Source: JAQSWP01 sp040255215 (lineage in GTDB: Bacteria; Pseudomonadota; Alphaproteobacteria; Reyranellales; JAQSWP01). From it: 22,799 bases of DNA. A program made the position numbers and the translations under genes. This document shows positions 22,280 to 22,799 of this stretch, piece by piece; position 1 is the first letter of the stretch, and every line of letters begins with the position of its first letter. The stretch spans positions 1 through 22,799 of the forward strand of contig JBDZUM010000064.1 of the NCBI GenBank assembly GCA_040255215.1, read 5' to 3'. The notes under the pieces are model-generated. The model was given only the letters and a program-made list of their open reading frames with translations. It was not told the origin of the DNA and ran no database searches.

Positions 22280-22799
22280 ATGCGCTCGCCGCTTCCGCTC
22301 ATGCTGGTGGTCGGTCTGGGCGTGTCGCTGCAGCCGCTCGACACCTCGGTCAACGTCGCCTTTCCCGCCATCACCGAAGCCTTCGCCATCGAGCTGCGCT
22401 CGATCCAGTGGGTCGCCGTCGCCTACGTGCTGACCTACGCCGCCATGCTGCTGGTCTGCGGCCGGCTGGGCGACCTGTTCGGCTATCGCCGCGTCTTCCG
22501 CGCCGGACTCGCGATCAGCGCCGTCGGTCTGGCGCTTTGCGCCCTGGCCGAAACCTATCTCTGGCTGCTGGCATTTCGCATTCTCCAGGGCGTCGGCACC
22601 GCTCTGGTGATGAGCTGCGGGCCCGCTCTGGCGACCGCCCTCTATCCGCCCGACCAGCGGGCGAAGGCGCTGTCGCATTACGGCGTTCTGTTCGCTGCCG
22701 GCATGGCGCTGGGCCCCCTGGCGGGTGGATTCATGGTGGAATCGATGGGTTGGCAGGGGGTTTACTGGTTTCGCGTTCCGGTTGCGATTCTGGCGCTGA
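22280..22799 (+). CDS. MFS transporter, DHA2-like, 3' partial
   Basis: The frame is open from ATG 22280 to the right edge (173 complete codons). It shows a DHA2-type TM1 (SLQPLDTSVNVAFPAI, about 16-31), SIQWVAVAYVLTYAAMLLVCGRLGDLFGYRRVF (motif A between TM2 and TM3), FRILQGVGTAL in TM4 and AAGMALGPLAGGF (motif C-like) in TM5. It is a second 14-helix-type exporter distinct from the emrB at 14548, and follows the nitroreductase by 20 bases. No EmrA partner is visible in what is available. Confidence 0.88.
   Translation, partial: MRSPLPLMLVVGLGVSLQPLDTSVNVAFPAITEAFAIELRSIQWVAVAYVLTYAAMLLVCGRLGDLFGYRRVFRAGLAISAVGLALCALAETYLWLLAFRILQGVGTALVMSCGPALATALYPPDQRAKALSHYGVLFAAGMALGPLAGGFMVESMGWQGVYWFRVPVAILAL

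Noticed and set aside
1..22799. CRISPR arrays, rRNA, tRNA genes or insertion sequences
   Set aside because: No regularly spaced repeats, tRNA signatures, rRNA segments or transposase genes were seen on either strand.

Overview
The window is one contiguous piece of a high-GC alphaproteobacterial chromosome, on a draft scaffold with three runs of exactly 100 N (3663-3762, 8645-8744, 19124-19223). Codon use is strongly GC-biased. The gene content (single-chain biotin-dependent acyl-CoA carboxylase, CaiB/BaiF CoA transferase, Baeyer-Villiger-type monooxygenase, CitE-like lyase, acyl-CoA dehydrogenase, marR-emrA-emrB) resembles soil or rhizosphere lineages such as Reyranella or Bradyrhizobium relatives. 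That placement is inference from gene style, not from a marker gene.

Layout. (1) 2-3316: a single-chain acyl-CoA carboxylase whose N-terminus lies off the left edge. A REP-like inverted repeat separates it from the next, convergent operon. (2) 7260-3435, minus strand: CaiB/BaiF CoA transferase, DUF3574 secreted protein, BVMO-type flavoprotein and DUF938 methyltransferase; the last two overlap by ATGA. (3) 7378-12938, plus strand and divergent from (2): dienelactone-hydrolase-like protein, benzoylformate-decarboxylase-like ThDP enzyme and old-yellow-enzyme ene-reductase, then a PQQ-type soluble sugar dehydrogenase overlapped by a membrane protein. Regions 2 and 3 look like a catabolic neighbourhood for ketones, lactones, enones and 2-oxo acids. 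(4) 13038-16047: marR-emrA-emrB, a self-regulated drug-efflux operon with a palindrome at its promoter. (5) About 16060-17980: an AT-richer accessory islet with a DUF3800 gene, a small unrecognised gene and a YegP-like (DUF1508) gene. (6) 17983-22799: aldo/keto reductase (minus), then on plus a CinA-type gene (5' end lost in a gap), acyl-CoA dehydrogenase, CitE-like lyase, nitroreductase and the start of an MFS transporter running off the right edge.

The most interesting signal is in the islet. Immediately beside the DUF3800 gene, the plus strand carries a sigma70-like promoter (TTGACC-N17-TAGATT, 16185-16213). The predicted transcript start falls at the base of a compact 76-nt fold (16223-16298): an 11-bp closing stem, fully paired only if the plus strand is the RNA, enclosing three perfect hairpins. 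Predicted structured RNAs linked to DUF3800 genes have been reported by comparative genomics, so this is a good candidate RNA-protein module of unknown function.

Five gene junctions overlap or could overlap by ATGA (11934, 13496, 19568, 3920, and possibly 21534), so translational coupling is common here. Two of the three scaffold gaps sit inside genes whose family lengths imply more missing sequence than the 100 N shown.
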